Shown piece by piece: positions 26,393 through 35,897 of a DNA stretch of 64,000 nucleotides. A program made the translations under genes and the position numbers. This stretch comes from E44-bin88 sp034419075 (GTDB lineage: Bacteria; Chloroflexota; Dehalococcoidia; Dehalococcoidales; BS750m-G39), in contig DAOULR010000009.1 in the NCBI GenBank assembly GCA_034419075.1, forward strand, positions 62,001-126,000, in the 5' to 3' direction. The notes under the pieces are model-generated. The model was not told where the DNA came from, made no database searches, and saw nothing but the letters and a program-made list of their open reading frames with translations. The first letter of the stretch is position 1. Each line of letters starts with the position of its first letter.

Positions 26393-26941
26393 CTAAAAGG
26401 GCAGAATCTTCCGGTCCCAGGTATTGTTTATCAAAATCGCCGCCGAGTCGTACCAGGCTATTAGCGCCACCAGAATGCCAAGGTAGCCTCCCGCCAGCTT
26501 CAGGCCGGAAACGTACTCACCCCCTGCCAGCAGGAAGAAGGTTATCGTCAGAGCGATAAAGAGGGCTAAAAGCCCGCGCGGGGCCTTGATGGCGGCGAAG
26601 GTGGCGTAGAGGGTGAAGAAGCCCCAGGCCGCCAGGAAAACGGCCAATCCCGCCGGCGGTACCGCCGAGATTACGCCTACTGACTCTAGGACAATCATCA
26701 GCGCCAGACCCAGCCAGAAGGCGCCGAAAGAGGTGAAACAGGTGGCGCCGAAGATATTCCCGGTCTTGAATTCCCACATTCCCGCCAGCACCTGAGCCAG
26801 CCCCCCGTAGAAAAAGGCCATGGGCAGAACCATGCCGATAGATTCGGGGGCGATGAGCTCTGCATTCACCATACTCAAGAGGAATGTGGTCAGGGCGAAC
26901 GCCCCCAGTCCCAGAGCACCAGGATTAGCCGTTTTTTGCAT
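26393..26941 (-). CDS. Acetate uptake transporter, GPR1/FUN34/YaaH (SatP) family
   Basis: A 182-residue protein with six predicted membrane helices. The start NPGALGLGAFALTTF resembles the family NPAPLGL motif, and FFYGGLAQVLAGMWEFKTGNIFG with FGAFWLG are the conserved helix 2-3 elements. The family carries acetate or succinate with protons. The usual N-terminal Pro is replaced (NPG). In a genome with acyl-CoA ligases an acetate role is reasonable but unproven. It is convergent with mazG; tRNA-Pro lies upstream. Confidence 0.88.
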   Translation of the reverse strand: MQKTANPGALGLGAFALTTFLLSMVNAELIAPESIGMVLPMAFFYGGLAQVLAGMWEFKTGNIFGATCFTSFGAFWLGLALMIVLESVGVISAVPPAGLAVFLAAWGFFTLYATFAAIKAPRGLLALFIALTITFFLLAGGEYVSGLKLAGGYLGILVALIAWYDSAAILINNTWDRKILPF

Positions 26942-27014
26942 CTAAAATCCCTCCTTAAAGGCTTTATTTGTGCTATAATGGACGGCAATCAGCGGCAAAA
27001 AAGACCGCAAAAAA

Positions 27015-27089
<75 letters not shown>

Positions 27090-27159
27090 TCCGCCATATT
27101 ATAGGGGGAATTGGCTTCTATTGCAAAACGGGTTATTACATTAAAGGAGGGGGTTCTTT

Positions 27160-27588
27160 ATGGCTGATATCATAGGTCGCTGTGGTTTTAATTGTGGCCG
27201 CTGCCTGATTTATAAAGACAATTTGAAGGGTGAAGAGGACCGGCGGCGATTTCGTGACGGCTTGCTGAAGTATTACGGCGATAAGCTTACCCTGGAACAA
27301 TGTTATTGTGATGGCTGCCTGGCCGACGATAGCCAAAACCCGATACGCATAAACAAGGAATGCAAGATAAGACCCTGTGTGCTCGAAAAAGGCCTGGAGA
27401 ACTGTGCCTACTGTGAGAGATACCCGTGTAAGATTTTGGAACCCGCGATGGTAGATTACCAAAAGGTGATGGAAAGATACGGAGCTCCGCTACCTCAGGA
27501 GGACTACGAACTGTTTGTCGAGCCTTACGAGAGCCGGCGGACCCTCGATGCGCTCAGGGATAAGGGGGGCGGCGTTAGCCAGAAATGA
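27160..27588 (+). CDS. DUF3795 cysteine-rich protein
   Basis: A 142-residue protein with the DUF3795 layout: IGRCGFNCGRCLIY at the start, QCYCDGC, ECKIRPCVLEKGLENCAYC and YPCKIL. About twelve cysteines suggest zinc or Fe-S binding. Its function is unknown; the family is widespread in anaerobes. AAAGGAGG precedes the ATG. It overlaps the next gene by 4 bp. Base composition is less GC-rich than in neighbouring genes. Confidence 0.86.
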   Translation: MADIIGRCGFNCGRCLIYKDNLKGEEDRRRFRDGLLKYYGDKLTLEQCYCDGCLADDSQNPIRINKECKIRPCVLEKGLENCAYCERYPCKILEPAMVDYQKVMERYGAPLPQEDYELFVEPYESRRTLDALRDKGGGVSQK

Positions 27589-28772
27589 AATACGTAGTGG
27601 TCATAATCGACGGCGCGGCGGGCTTGCCCCTACCTGAGAGGAGAAACAAGACCTGCCTGGAGCTGGCCAATATTCCCAACCTCGATGCTATGGCGGGAGA
27701 GGGGGTGGTGGGGCTGGCGAGAACCGTGCCTGAGGGGATGGAGCCCTCCAGCGCCTGCGCCTGTATGTCGGTGCTGGGCTACGACCCCAAGGTCTACTAC
27801 AAGGGGCGGAGCGCCATCGAAGCCAGGGCCATGGATATCCCCATCGGGGAGGGGGAGGTCGTCTTCCGCTGCAACCTGGTGGGGGTCCAGGACGGCAGGA
27901 TGCAGAGCTACAGCGCCGGCTATATCAGCAGCCAGGAATCGAGAGAGCTTATTAATGCCTTGAACGATAGTCTGGGTAGCGATAGCATCCATTTCTACCC
28001 GGGCGTGAGCTACCGGAATATCTTAAAGCTCAAGGGGCATGAGGAAACACTCTCGGCTCAATGCACCCCGCCCCACGACATCCCCGATAAGCCGATATCC
28101 GACTATCTGCCCAAGGGTCGAGGCAGCGATATTTTGAGGGACTTAATGCAGCGCTCGGAAAAGGTGCTCCAGAGTCATCCGATAAACCTCAGTCGCCAGT
28201 CGCGCGGCGATATTCCGGCAACAACAATTTGGCTCTTCTGGGGCAGCGGCGAAATACCAGCAATGCCTTCGTTCAAGGAGCTTTACGGTCTTAATGCCGC
28301 GCTGACCTCGGGCGTCGATTTGCTCAAAGGACTGGGCAAAATGGCGGGGATGAAAATACTGGAGATAGCGGGGGTCACCGACGGCCCCGATAACGATTAT
28401 GAGGCCCAGGCCGAGGGTGCTCTAAAGGCTCTTGAAGATAACGACCTGGTGGTTATCCACATCGAGGCGCCCGACGAGGCGGCCCACGCTGGCTCCATCG
28501 ATGACAAGATTAAAGCCATCGAGCAGATAGATAAAGAGGTTATCGAGCGCCTGCGTTCGTATCGCGGCGACTTGCGTATCCTAGCCATGCCCGACCACCC
28601 CACCCCCATCGCCATCAGGACGCACAGCCCGGAACCAGTGCCATTTATGCTCTGGGGAAAGGGCTTTAGGCCTAATGGCGCTAGTCGGTTCAGCGAGGCG
28701 GCGGCAAAAGAAACTGGTCTTTTTATGCCCGATGGGTATAAAATAATGGGTAAGTTTGTGGGGGGTAGTTGA
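27585..28772 (+). CDS. ApgM-like alkaline-phosphatase-superfamily protein, probable homoserine kinase
   Basis: A 395-residue protein of the cofactor-independent phosphoglycerate mutase (ApgM) family. It begins VVVIIDGAAGLPL with the metal Asp; MEPSSACACMSVLGYDP holds the nucleophile Ser region; IEAPDEAAHAG and MPDHPTPIAIRTHS are the C-terminal metal sites. The gene ends exactly where aspartokinase begins. A subgroup of this family (TIGR02535) is proposed to be a homoserine kinase because it clusters with aspartate-family genes, including in Dehalococcoides. I infer that role here; ordinary 2,3-BPG-independent mutase activity remains the alternative. Confidence 0.82.
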   Translation: MKYVVVIIDGAAGLPLPERRNKTCLELANIPNLDAMAGEGVVGLARTVPEGMEPSSACACMSVLGYDPKVYYKGRSAIEARAMDIPIGEGEVVFRCNLVGVQDGRMQSYSAGYISSQESRELINALNDSLGSDSIHFYPGVSYRNILKLKGHEETLSAQCTPPHDIPDKPISDYLPKGRGSDILRDLMQRSEKVLQSHPINLSRQSRGDIPATTIWLFWGSGEIPAMPSFKELYGLNAALTSGVDLLKGLGKMAGMKILEIAGVTDGPDNDYEAQAEGALKALEDNDLVVIHIEAPDEAAHAGSIDDKIKAIEQIDKEVIERLRSYRGDLRILAMPDHPTPIAIRTHSPEPVPFMLWGKGFRPNGASRFSEAAAKETGLFMPDGYKIMGKFVGGS

Positions 28773-29993
28773 ATGGCCTTAATCGTGCAGAAATACGGCG
28801 GCTCTTCGGTAGCTGACGCCGAAAAGATTAAGAACGTGGCGCGGCGCATCGCCGCCACTAAGGATGCGGGCAACGAGGTCGTGGTGGTGGTCTCAGCGAT
28901 GGGCGATAACACCGATAACCTGTTGAAGCTGGCCTACCAGCTGACCAGCCACCCCGCCGACCGTGAGCTTGACCTGCTCCTCTCCACGGGGGAGGTCGTC
29001 TCCAGCACGTTGCTGGCCATGGCACTGGAAGAGATGGGCTACGAAGCCATCAGCCTGACGGGGGGACAGGCAGGGATAAGAACCACCGCCGTCTACAGCC
29101 AGGCTAGAATCGTGGGCGTCGACCCGGAGCGGATTGTCAACGAGCTGGACAAGGGTAACATCGTCATCGTGGCTGGCTTCCAGGGGATTACCGAGGGCAT
29201 GGATATCACCACGCTGGGGCGGGGGGGTTCCGATACCACCGCCGTAGCGCTGGCGGCCAGCCTGGCGGCGGAGAAATGCGAGATATACACCGACGTCGAG
29301 GGGGTCTATACTGCCGACCCCAGGCTCGTTCCCGAGGCGCGCAAGGTGGACGAAATCAGCTACGAAGAAATGCTGGAGCTGGCCAGCTACGGCGCCAAGG
29401 TGTTGCACCCCCGGGCGGTGGAGCTGGGAGAGCTTTTCCACATACCTATTCAGGTGGCTTCCAGCTTCAGCCAGAATCCGGGGACATTAATTCACGGAGG
29501 GGGGTCTATGGAAATACGAAATAAGGTGCGGGGTATCGCCCACGACCTTGATGTGGCCAAGATAACGGTGGTCGGCGTGCCCGACCGGCCCGGTGTCGCC
29601 GCCTCTATCTTCGTGCCGCTGGCCGAAGCCAACATCAACGTCGATACCATCGTGCAGAACGCCAGCATTGATAAAATCACCGACCTGACCTTTACCGTGG
29701 CCAAGAGCCAGCTGGATAAGGCGATGAAGGTGGTGGGGGCTGTCTGCCAGAAAATTGGCGCCCGGGAGTACGTCAGCGACCCCAAGATGGGCAAGGTCAG
29801 CATTATCGGCACGGGCATGCAGAACAACCCCGGTTTTGCCGCCCGCATGTTTACCGCCTTAAGCGAGGCGGGAATCAACATCCAGCTTATCTCCACCTCG
29901 GAGATAAGAATTACCTGTATCATCGACGAAGATAAGGTCAAAGACGCCGTCCGAGCCTTACACCGTGCCTTTGAGCTGGAAAAAGAAGAATAA
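28773..29993 (+). CDS. lysC: Aspartate kinase
   Basis: First step of Lys/Met/Thr synthesis: phosphorylates aspartate. Of 406 residues the first ~245 form the kinase, with VQKYGGSSVADAEKI, LSTGEVVSS and TTLGRGGSDTTAVALAA. Two ACT domains follow (VGVPDRPGVAASIF and IIGTGMQNNPGFAARMF), typical of lysine/threonine-inhibited monofunctional enzymes. The ATG directly follows the upstream stop, so the two genes are co-translated. Confidence 0.96.
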   Translation: MALIVQKYGGSSVADAEKIKNVARRIAATKDAGNEVVVVVSAMGDNTDNLLKLAYQLTSHPADRELDLLLSTGEVVSSTLLAMALEEMGYEAISLTGGQAGIRTTAVYSQARIVGVDPERIVNELDKGNIVIVAGFQGITEGMDITTLGRGGSDTTAVALAASLAAEKCEIYTDVEGVYTADPRLVPEARKVDEISYEEMLELASYGAKVLHPRAVELGELFHIPIQVASSFSQNPGTLIHGGGSMEIRNKVRGIAHDLDVAKITVVGVPDRPGVAASIFVPLAEANINVDTIVQNASIDKITDLTFTVAKSQLDKAMKVVGAVCQKIGAREYVSDPKMGKVSIIGTGMQNNPGFAARMFTALSEAGINIQLISTSEIRITCIIDEDKVKDAVRALHRAFELEKEE

Positions 29994-30038
29994 TCAACCA
30001 CGAGCTAAAAAAAGGCACCTCCTTGCCTCTAAGCTGGC

Positions 30039-30067
30039 TTGTGTTGCTGCTCTGGCTAGAGTAAAAT
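30039..30067 (+). promoter_or_regulatory. Promoter of the TPR gene (and gyrA)
   Basis: TTGTGT (30039-30044), 17 nt spacer, TAAAAT (30062-30067), about 31 nt before the chosen ATG. Confidence 0.45.
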
Positions 30068-30098
30068 AGTATGTTCTAGATGTTTTAAGGTGATGCCG

Positions 30099-30854
30099 AT
30101 GGCCTATCAGGAAGAGGAACAGGTAAGGCTGAGACGGCAGCGCAGCAAGCAGGCTATAGCCCTGGCCATGCAGGGGCGGTGGCGGGAGGCGGTGGCGGCC
30201 AACGAGGACATAATCGCCAGCTTCCCCGGTGACGTCGATGCCTATAACCGCTTAGGTAGAGCCCACATCGAGCTGGGGGAATACGCACTGGCCAAGGAAG
30301 CCTACACCAAGGCTACCGAGCTCGACCCCTATAACATCATCGCCCAGAAGAACCTGCAGCGCCTTTCCTATCTGGGGGAGGGAGCGGGCGAGGAGGATGA
30401 CTCCGACCACGTCGAGCCCCAGCACTTTATCGAGGAGACGGGCAAGACGGGCGTGGTCGCCCTTTACCGCCTGGCGCCGCTTTCGGTGCTGGCCAAGATG
30501 GGGGCGGGCGACCGGGTCTACCTCAAGGCGGACAGGGCCGGCCTGAACGTGGAGAACGGGCGCGGCGAGTACGTGGGGCAGGTCGAGCCCAAGCACGGGC
30601 AGCGGCTGATAAAGATGATGGGGGGCGGCAACCGCTACAGCGCGGCCATCGTCAGCATCAGCGAGGAGCGGGTGACGGTCATTATCCGCGAGATATACCA
30701 GGACCCCTCCCAGGCAGGGCAGCTTTCCTTCCCCCCCAGAGGCACGGACAACCTGCGTCCTTACCTGAGCGACAAGATGCTGCGCCGCGAGCTGGAGAAT
30801 ATCGAGACCATGGCCGACGAGTCGGTTGATATAGATGGCAGCGGGGATGGTTAG
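30099..30854 (+). CDS. TPR-repeat protein with C-terminal domain of unknown function
   Basis: A 251-residue protein. The start is placed at the ATG at 30099 because AAGGTG lies 6 nt before it; ATG/GTG codons 2-3 codons earlier are possible. Residues about 10-95 form two tetratricopeptide repeats (WREAVAANEDIIASFPGDVDAYNR; ALAKEAYTKATELDPYN). After an acidic linker, a second domain contains YLKADRAGLNVENG and GEYVGQVEPKHGQRL, a small beta-rich fold resembling HIRAN-like or barrel modules. Function is unknown. It precedes gyrA by 18 bp, so the two may be co-transcribed. Confidence 0.8.
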   Translation: MAYQEEEQVRLRRQRSKQAIALAMQGRWREAVAANEDIIASFPGDVDAYNRLGRAHIELGEYALAKEAYTKATELDPYNIIAQKNLQRLSYLGEGAGEEDDSDHVEPQHFIEETGKTGVVALYRLAPLSVLAKMGAGDRVYLKADRAGLNVENGRGEYVGQVEPKHGQRLIKMMGGGNRYSAAIVSISEERVTVIIREIYQDPSQAGQLSFPPRGTDNLRPYLSDKMLRRELENIETMADESVDIDGSGDG

Positions 30855-30872
30855 AAGCAGGAGGTTTTCCCT

Positions 30873-33317
30873 ATGGTTTTAGGCAAGGTCCGACCAGTAG
30901 ATATCGAAAAAGAGATGAGCAGCTCTTACCTCGATTACGCCATGAGCGTCATCGTGGCCCGCGCTCTGCCCGATGTGCGCGACGGCTTAAAGCCCGTGCA
31001 GCGGCGCATCCTCTACGCTATGGACGAGCTGGGGCTGGCGGCCAACAGCCCGCACAAGAAGAGCGCCCGTATCGTCGGCGAGGTGCTGGGTAAATATCAC
31101 CCACACGGCGATGCCCCGGTCTACGAAGCCATGGTGCGCTTGGCGCAGGACTTCTCCATGCGCTACCCCTTAATTAGCGGTCAGGGTAACTTCGGCAGCA
31201 TCGATAACGACCCGCCGGCCGCCATGCGCTATACCGAGGCTAGGCTGGCCCTTATCGCCGAGCAGATGCTGGTCGATATCGATAAAGATACCGTCGACTT
31301 TATGGCCAACTTCGACGAAAGCCTTAAGGAGCCGCTGGTCCTGCCCACCCAGCTGCCCAACCTGCTGGTCAACGGCAGCGCCGGCATCGCCGTGGGCATG
31401 GCCACCAGCATCCCGCCTCATAATTTGAGCGAGGTCTGCGACGCCATCGCCTACCTAATCGAGAACCCCGAGGCCACCGTCGACGAGCTGACCCAGTTCA
31501 TCAAGGGGCCCGATTTCCCCACCGCGGGCATTATTCGCGGCGGGGAGGGTATAAAAAACGCCTACGCCACGGGGCGGGGCAAGGTGGTGGTGCAGGCCAA
31601 GGCCATGATTGGCGACACGGGGGGGCGGTGGCAGATAGTGGTCACCGAGTTGCCCTACCAGACCAACAAGGCAGCCTTGGTGGAGAGGATTGCCGAGCTG
31701 GTCAAGAACAAGAAGGTGGAGGGCATCAGCGGGCTGCGTGATGAATCCGATAGGCAGGGGATGCGTATCGTCATTGAGCTTAAACGAGAGTCGCAGCCCA
31801 AGCAGGTGCTAAATAACCTCTTTAAGCACACCGCCATGCAGTCGGCCTTCTTCGTCAACATGCTGGCGCTGGTCGACGGCCAGCCACGGGTAATCAGCCT
31901 CCGGGAAGCGCTGCAGTACTATATAGATTTCCGCCACCAGGTTATCACCCGACGTTCCAAGTTCGAATTGAAGCAGGCTAAGGCGCGGGCGCATATCCTG
32001 GAGGGGCTAAAGATCGCCCTGGACAATATCAATAAGGTGATTGCCACCATCAAACAGTCAGCCACCGCCGAGGCCGCCCGCAAGGCGCTGATGGAGGGCT
32101 TCGGGCTTTCGCAGCTTCAGGCGCAGGCCATCCTCGACATGCAGCTGCGGCGTCTGGCCAACCTGGAGCGGAAAAAGATAACCGACGAGTACGCTCAGCT
32201 GGTCAAGACCATCGCCTATCTGGAGGACCTGCTGGCCAACCCCAAGCGCATCCTGCTCCTCATCAAAGAGGAGGTGGCCCAGCTTAAAGAGAGTTTCGGC
32301 GACGAGCGCCGCACCGAGATCAGCGAGGAAGAGATAACCGAGTTCCGCGAGGAGGACCTTATCCCCCACCAGAGGGTGGTGGTTACCTTAAGCCAGCGCG
32401 GTTTTGTCAAAAGGGTGGCTTCGCGCAGCTATCGCTCCCAGCATAGAGGGGGGAGGGGCATCATCGGCATGGTCACCCGCGAGGCCGACGCGGTAAGGCT
32501 ACTCGTCGTTGCCGATACCCACGACCATGTGCTCTTTTTCACCAACCGGGGGCGGGTCTTTTACCTCAAATGCCACGAGATACCCGGTGACAGCTCCCGC
32601 GCCACCAAGGGGACGGCGGTCATCAACCTCTTCTCCGTGGCCGATAACGAGAGGGTCACGGCCATGGTCGCCCTGCCCGATTTCGAGAAGGGTTCCTACC
32701 TTTTGATGGCCACGCGGCTGGGCGAGGTCAAGAAGACGACGGCCGATAAGTTCGCCGCCGTGCGCTCAAGCGGGCTCATCGCCATGGACTTAGAAGAGGG
32801 CGACGAGCTGGTGGCCGCCCGACTGGCCACCGATAAGGACGATATGCTATTAGTTACTCAGGAGGGGCAGGCCATACGCTTCGCCGTCAAAGACCTGCGG
32901 GACGCTTCCCGCACCAGCGGGGGCGTACGCGGCATAAGGTTAAGCGCCACCGACCAAGTGGTGGCTATGGATGTCATGAAAGCCAAGGGCTACGTGCTGG
33001 TGGCCACCAGCGGCGGTTCCGGCAAGCTCACCCCCGTTGAGGCCTATCCCAAGCAGCACCGAGCCGGGGGTGGGGTGAGGACCTTCAAGCTGGTGGAAAA
33101 GGCAGGTAAGGTCGCCGCTGCGGAGGTGGTCTCGCTGGCCCAGCAGGTAATGATTGTATCGGCCGAGGGCATCGTCATCCAGACACCGGTCAAGGAGAAA
33201 GACCCCAAGCAGGGCATCTCCATTCAGGGGCGGAGCACCCAGGGGGTAAAGCTTATGAGGCTCGACCCGGGCGACGAGGTGGTGGCTATCGCCTCTTTCG
33301 AGAAGGAGTCTAAGTAA
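30873..33317 (+). CDS. gyrA: DNA gyrase subunit A
   Basis: Breakage-reunion subunit of gyrase. The 814-residue protein starts with DIEKEMSSSYLDYAMSVIV and has DGLKPVQRRILYAM, GKYHPHGDAPVYEAMVR, the catalytic Tyr in AAMRYTEARL, and the quinolone-region sequence GNFGSIDND. The C-terminal beta-pinwheel contains a GyrA box variant, HRGGRGIIGM, which argues for gyrase over topoisomerase IV. AGGAGG lies upstream of the ATG. The stop overlaps the SDR start by one base. Confidence 0.96.
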   Translation: MVLGKVRPVDIEKEMSSSYLDYAMSVIVARALPDVRDGLKPVQRRILYAMDELGLAANSPHKKSARIVGEVLGKYHPHGDAPVYEAMVRLAQDFSMRYPLISGQGNFGSIDNDPPAAMRYTEARLALIAEQMLVDIDKDTVDFMANFDESLKEPLVLPTQLPNLLVNGSAGIAVGMATSIPPHNLSEVCDAIAYLIENPEATVDELTQFIKGPDFPTAGIIRGGEGIKNAYATGRGKVVVQAKAMIGDTGGRWQIVVTELPYQTNKAALVERIAELVKNKKVEGISGLRDESDRQGMRIVIELKRESQPKQVLNNLFKHTAMQSAFFVNMLALVDGQPRVISLREALQYYIDFRHQVITRRSKFELKQAKARAHILEGLKIALDNINKVIATIKQSATAEAARKALMEGFGLSQLQAQAILDMQLRRLANLERKKITDEYAQLVKTIAYLEDLLANPKRILLLIKEEVAQLKESFGDERRTEISEEEITEFREEDLIPHQRVVVTLSQRGFVKRVASRSYRSQHRGGRGIIGMVTREADAVRLLVVADTHDHVLFFTNRGRVFYLKCHEIPGDSSRATKGTAVINLFSVADNERVTAMVALPDFEKGSYLLMATRLGEVKKTTADKFAAVRSSGLIAMDLEEGDELVAARLATDKDDMLLVTQEGQAIRFAVKDLRDASRTSGGVRGIRLSATDQVVAMDVMKAKGYVLVATSGGSGKLTPVEAYPKQHRAGGGVRTFKLVEKAGKVAAAEVVSLAQQVMIVSAEGIVIQTPVKEKDPKQGISIQGRSTQGVKLMRLDPGDEVVAIASFEKESK

Positions 33318-34075
33318 TGCCGCTATCCTTAGCGGGCAAGGCGGCCATCGTCACCGGGGGGAGGCGGGGCATCGGCCGGGCCATCGCTTTAGCGCTGGCC
33401 GAAGCCGGCGCCGATGTCGCTTTAGGTGATAGGGTGATTGACGACGGCGCTCTCGAAGCCGTCGCCGAAGAGGTCAAGAAATTAGGTAGTCGTGCGCTTG
33501 CCGTCCAGACCGATATCACTAAGAAGACCGACGTTGATAACCTGGTGCAAAAGACGTTGGCCGAATTCGGCACTATCGATATCCTGGTCAACAACGCCGC
33601 CATGAACATCGTAGCCCCCCTGCTCGAGCTCAACGAAGAGGGGTGGGATAGGATCATAGATACCGACCTCAAGGGCTATTACCTCTGCTCGCAGGCGGCA
33701 GGCAGGGTGATGGTCAAGCAAAAGCGGGGTAATATCATCAACATCGCCTCCACGGCGGCGGTGGACACCGCCCCGGAGATGGGCGCCTACTGCATCGCCA
33801 AGGCGGGGGTGGTCATGCTCACCCGAATGCTGGCCCTAGAATTAGCCCAATATAATATAAGGGTCAACGCCGTGGCGCCCTCCATAGTCAAGACCAAGTT
33901 CAGCCAGCCGTTCTGGGCCGACCCCAAGATGTTGAAGCAGATTGAGTCGGAGATACCGCTGGGTAGGCTGGCCGAGCCCGAGGATATAACGGGCGCGGTG
34001 CTCTTTCTGGCCTCCGAGGCCTCGGCCTACATTACCGGGCATACTATTGTCGTTGACGGCGGCTCAATCGCCTAG
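33317..34075 (+). CDS. Short-chain dehydrogenase/reductase
   Basis: NAD(P)-dependent oxidoreductase of the classical SDR family, 252 residues. TGGRRGIGRAIALALAEAG gives the Rossmann TGxxxGxG motif, LVNNAAMN the NNAG-equivalent, Ser in NIASTAA and YCIAKAG the catalytic YxxxK, and the C-terminus SAYITGHTIVVDGG is typical. The sequence resembles FabG or glucose/gluconate dehydrogenases; the substrate cannot be named. Its position directly after gyrA is not informative. It overlaps the convergent radical SAM gene by 12 bp. Confidence 0.92.
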   Translation: MPLSLAGKAAIVTGGRRGIGRAIALALAEAGADVALGDRVIDDGALEAVAEEVKKLGSRALAVQTDITKKTDVDNLVQKTLAEFGTIDILVNNAAMNIVAPLLELNEEGWDRIIDTDLKGYYLCSQAAGRVMVKQKRGNIINIASTAAVDTAPEMGAYCIAKAGVVMLTRMLALELAQYNIRVNAVAPSIVKTKFSQPFWADPKMLKQIESEIPLGRLAEPEDITGAVLFLASEASAYITGHTIVVDGGSIA

Positions 34076-35887
34076 CTTCTTCTTACAGGCCGCGCTCAAT
34101 CGCTCCAGACCGCAGGCATTGCAGGGGTTATAGTGGCAGTCGGGGGTCTCTAGACTCTTGAGGGCGCGCTGGTATTCTTTTTTCAAAAATTCCACCGTTA
34201 CTCCGGAGTCGATGTGCGCCCAGGGCAGGGCTTCGTCCAGCGAGCGCTCTCTCTGGGCGTAAAATGCCGGCTCCAGATCACTCTTTTTGAAGGCGTCGAG
34301 CCAGTTCTGGTAGTTGAACCTTTCGTCCCAGGCATCGAAGGCCGAGCCTGCCTTCCAGGCGTCGTGGATAACCTTACCCAGCCTGCGGTCGCCCCGCGAT
34401 AGTGCCGCCTCGAGCAGGCTGACCTCGGGGTCGCGCCAGGAAAGGCGACTGCCCTTGCGACGCAGCCCTTGTTTTAAAAGCTCGTGCTTGGCGTTTAACG
34501 TCTCTTCATTGTCCTGCGCCACCCACTGGAAGGGGGTGTGGGGCTTGGGGATAAAGGTAGAGAGGCTGATTCTGACCTGGGGCAAGCCCCCCTTGGTGCC
34601 CTTGCCCGTGGCGCGGATTTTAGCCACCAGTTGTACGATTTCCTCAATGTCCTCAATAGTTTCGCTGGGCAGCCCGAGCATGAAATACAACTTCAGGCTG
34701 CGCCAGCCGCGGGCGAAGGCGGCGGCCGCTGTTTCCAATATCTTTTCCTCGGTGGTGCCCTTGTTGATGGTGAGGCGCATCCTTTCGCTGCCCGCCTCGG
34801 GGGCGAAGGTGAGCCCGGTCTTGCGGCGGGCGGGCAGGGACTCCAGCAGTTTCAGCGAGAAGCTGTCGATGTGCAGGCTGGGCAGGGAGAGCGCCAGGTT
34901 TTTATACTGGCGCGCCAGGCTGGCCACCAGCTCTTCAATCTTAGGGTAGTCGCTGGTGCTCAAAGAAACCAGCGAGACCTCGTCGTAGCCGCAGTTGGCT
35001 ATAAGCTCCCACACCGCTTTTATAACCTCGGCCTGGGAGCGCTGGCGGAGGGGGCGGTATAAAATCCCCGCCTGGCAGAAACGGCAGCCGCGGGTACAGC
35101 CCCGCTGAATCTCAACCGCGCCGCGGTCATGGATGACCTCGATATAGGGCACGACGGGGCGGGTGGCGGGGGGCGGCATTTTATCGATTATGCGCCGCTG
35201 GATAACCTCTTTAGCCTCGCTCTCAGTCGGCCTAATACTCTTAAACATGCCGTCGGGCTGGTACTCAACTTTGTAAAAGGAGGGGACATAGACACCAGGG
35301 ACGGCGGCTACTTTTTTCAAAAGCTCTTTTCGGTTTGCTTTGCTCTGCTTCCAGTCGCGAAAGATATCGAGCAGCTCAGGCAATACCTCCTCGCCGTCGC
35401 CGATGACGAAGAAGTCGATGAAGTCGGCCATGGGCTCGGGGTTTAGGCAGCAGCTGCCGCCGGCGATGACGATGGGGTGGGAATCGTCTCTCTCTTTAGC
35501 CAGTACGGGTATCTGCCCCAGGTCGAGGATATTTAGAACGTTGGTGTAGGTCAGCTCGTAGTCCAAAGAGAAGCCGATAACGTCGAAATCCTTTAAAGGG
35601 CGCTTCGACTCAAGGCTGAGCAGGGGTAGCTTGGCCGCCCGCAGGGCGGCTTCCATATCCACCCAGGGGGCAAAGGCCCTCTCGGCGAGGACATCGGGCT
35701 GGCTATTTAATATCTCATAGAGGATAGGCAGCGCCATGTTGGACATGCCGACCTCATATGTATCGGGGTAGACCAGGGCTAACTTGAGAGCCGTCTTTTC
35801 CCAGTCCTTGATAACGCAATTCCACTCGCCGCCCGTATAGCGGGCGGGGCGGGTGACTTTATAGAGAATCTCGTCGGGGTAGGGCAA
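34064..35887 (-). CDS. B12-binding-type radical SAM protein (TIGR03960-like)
   Basis: A 607-residue radical SAM enzyme. The N-terminal ~180 residues resemble a cobalamin-binding-like fold (LALVYPDTYEVGMSN, DVIGFSLDYELTYTNVLNIL). The 4Fe-4S motif is Cys264-x3-Cys268-x2-Cys271 in QRGCTRGCRFCQAG. A C-terminal CHYNPCNACGL may bind a further metal. In many genomes this family is followed by a DUF2344 partner and lies near rne/rpmA or ribosomal genes; no partner is seen here. The reaction is unknown. It lies 10 bp from the upstream DUF1847 gene. Confidence 0.88.
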   Translation of the reverse strand: MPYPDEILYKVTRPARYTGGEWNCVIKDWEKTALKLALVYPDTYEVGMSNMALPILYEILNSQPDVLAERAFAPWVDMEAALRAAKLPLLSLESKRPLKDFDVIGFSLDYELTYTNVLNILDLGQIPVLAKERDDSHPIVIAGGSCCLNPEPMADFIDFFVIGDGEEVLPELLDIFRDWKQSKANRKELLKKVAAVPGVYVPSFYKVEYQPDGMFKSIRPTESEAKEVIQRRIIDKMPPPATRPVVPYIEVIHDRGAVEIQRGCTRGCRFCQAGILYRPLRQRSQAEVIKAVWELIANCGYDEVSLVSLSTSDYPKIEELVASLARQYKNLALSLPSLHIDSFSLKLLESLPARRKTGLTFAPEAGSERMRLTINKGTTEEKILETAAAAFARGWRSLKLYFMLGLPSETIEDIEEIVQLVAKIRATGKGTKGGLPQVRISLSTFIPKPHTPFQWVAQDNEETLNAKHELLKQGLRRKGSRLSWRDPEVSLLEAALSRGDRRLGKVIHDAWKAGSAFDAWDERFNYQNWLDAFKKSDLEPAFYAQRERSLDEALPWAHIDSGVTVEFLKKEYQRALKSLETPDCHYNPCNACGLERLSAACKKKLGD

Positions 35888-35897
35888 GGTTTCTCTC

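Noticed and set aside
30005..30030. Hairpin AGGCA-CCTCCT-TGCCT as a lysC terminator
   Set aside because: The T-run lies on the minus-strand side only, so it would not stop lysC transcripts, and no minus-strand gene ends here.
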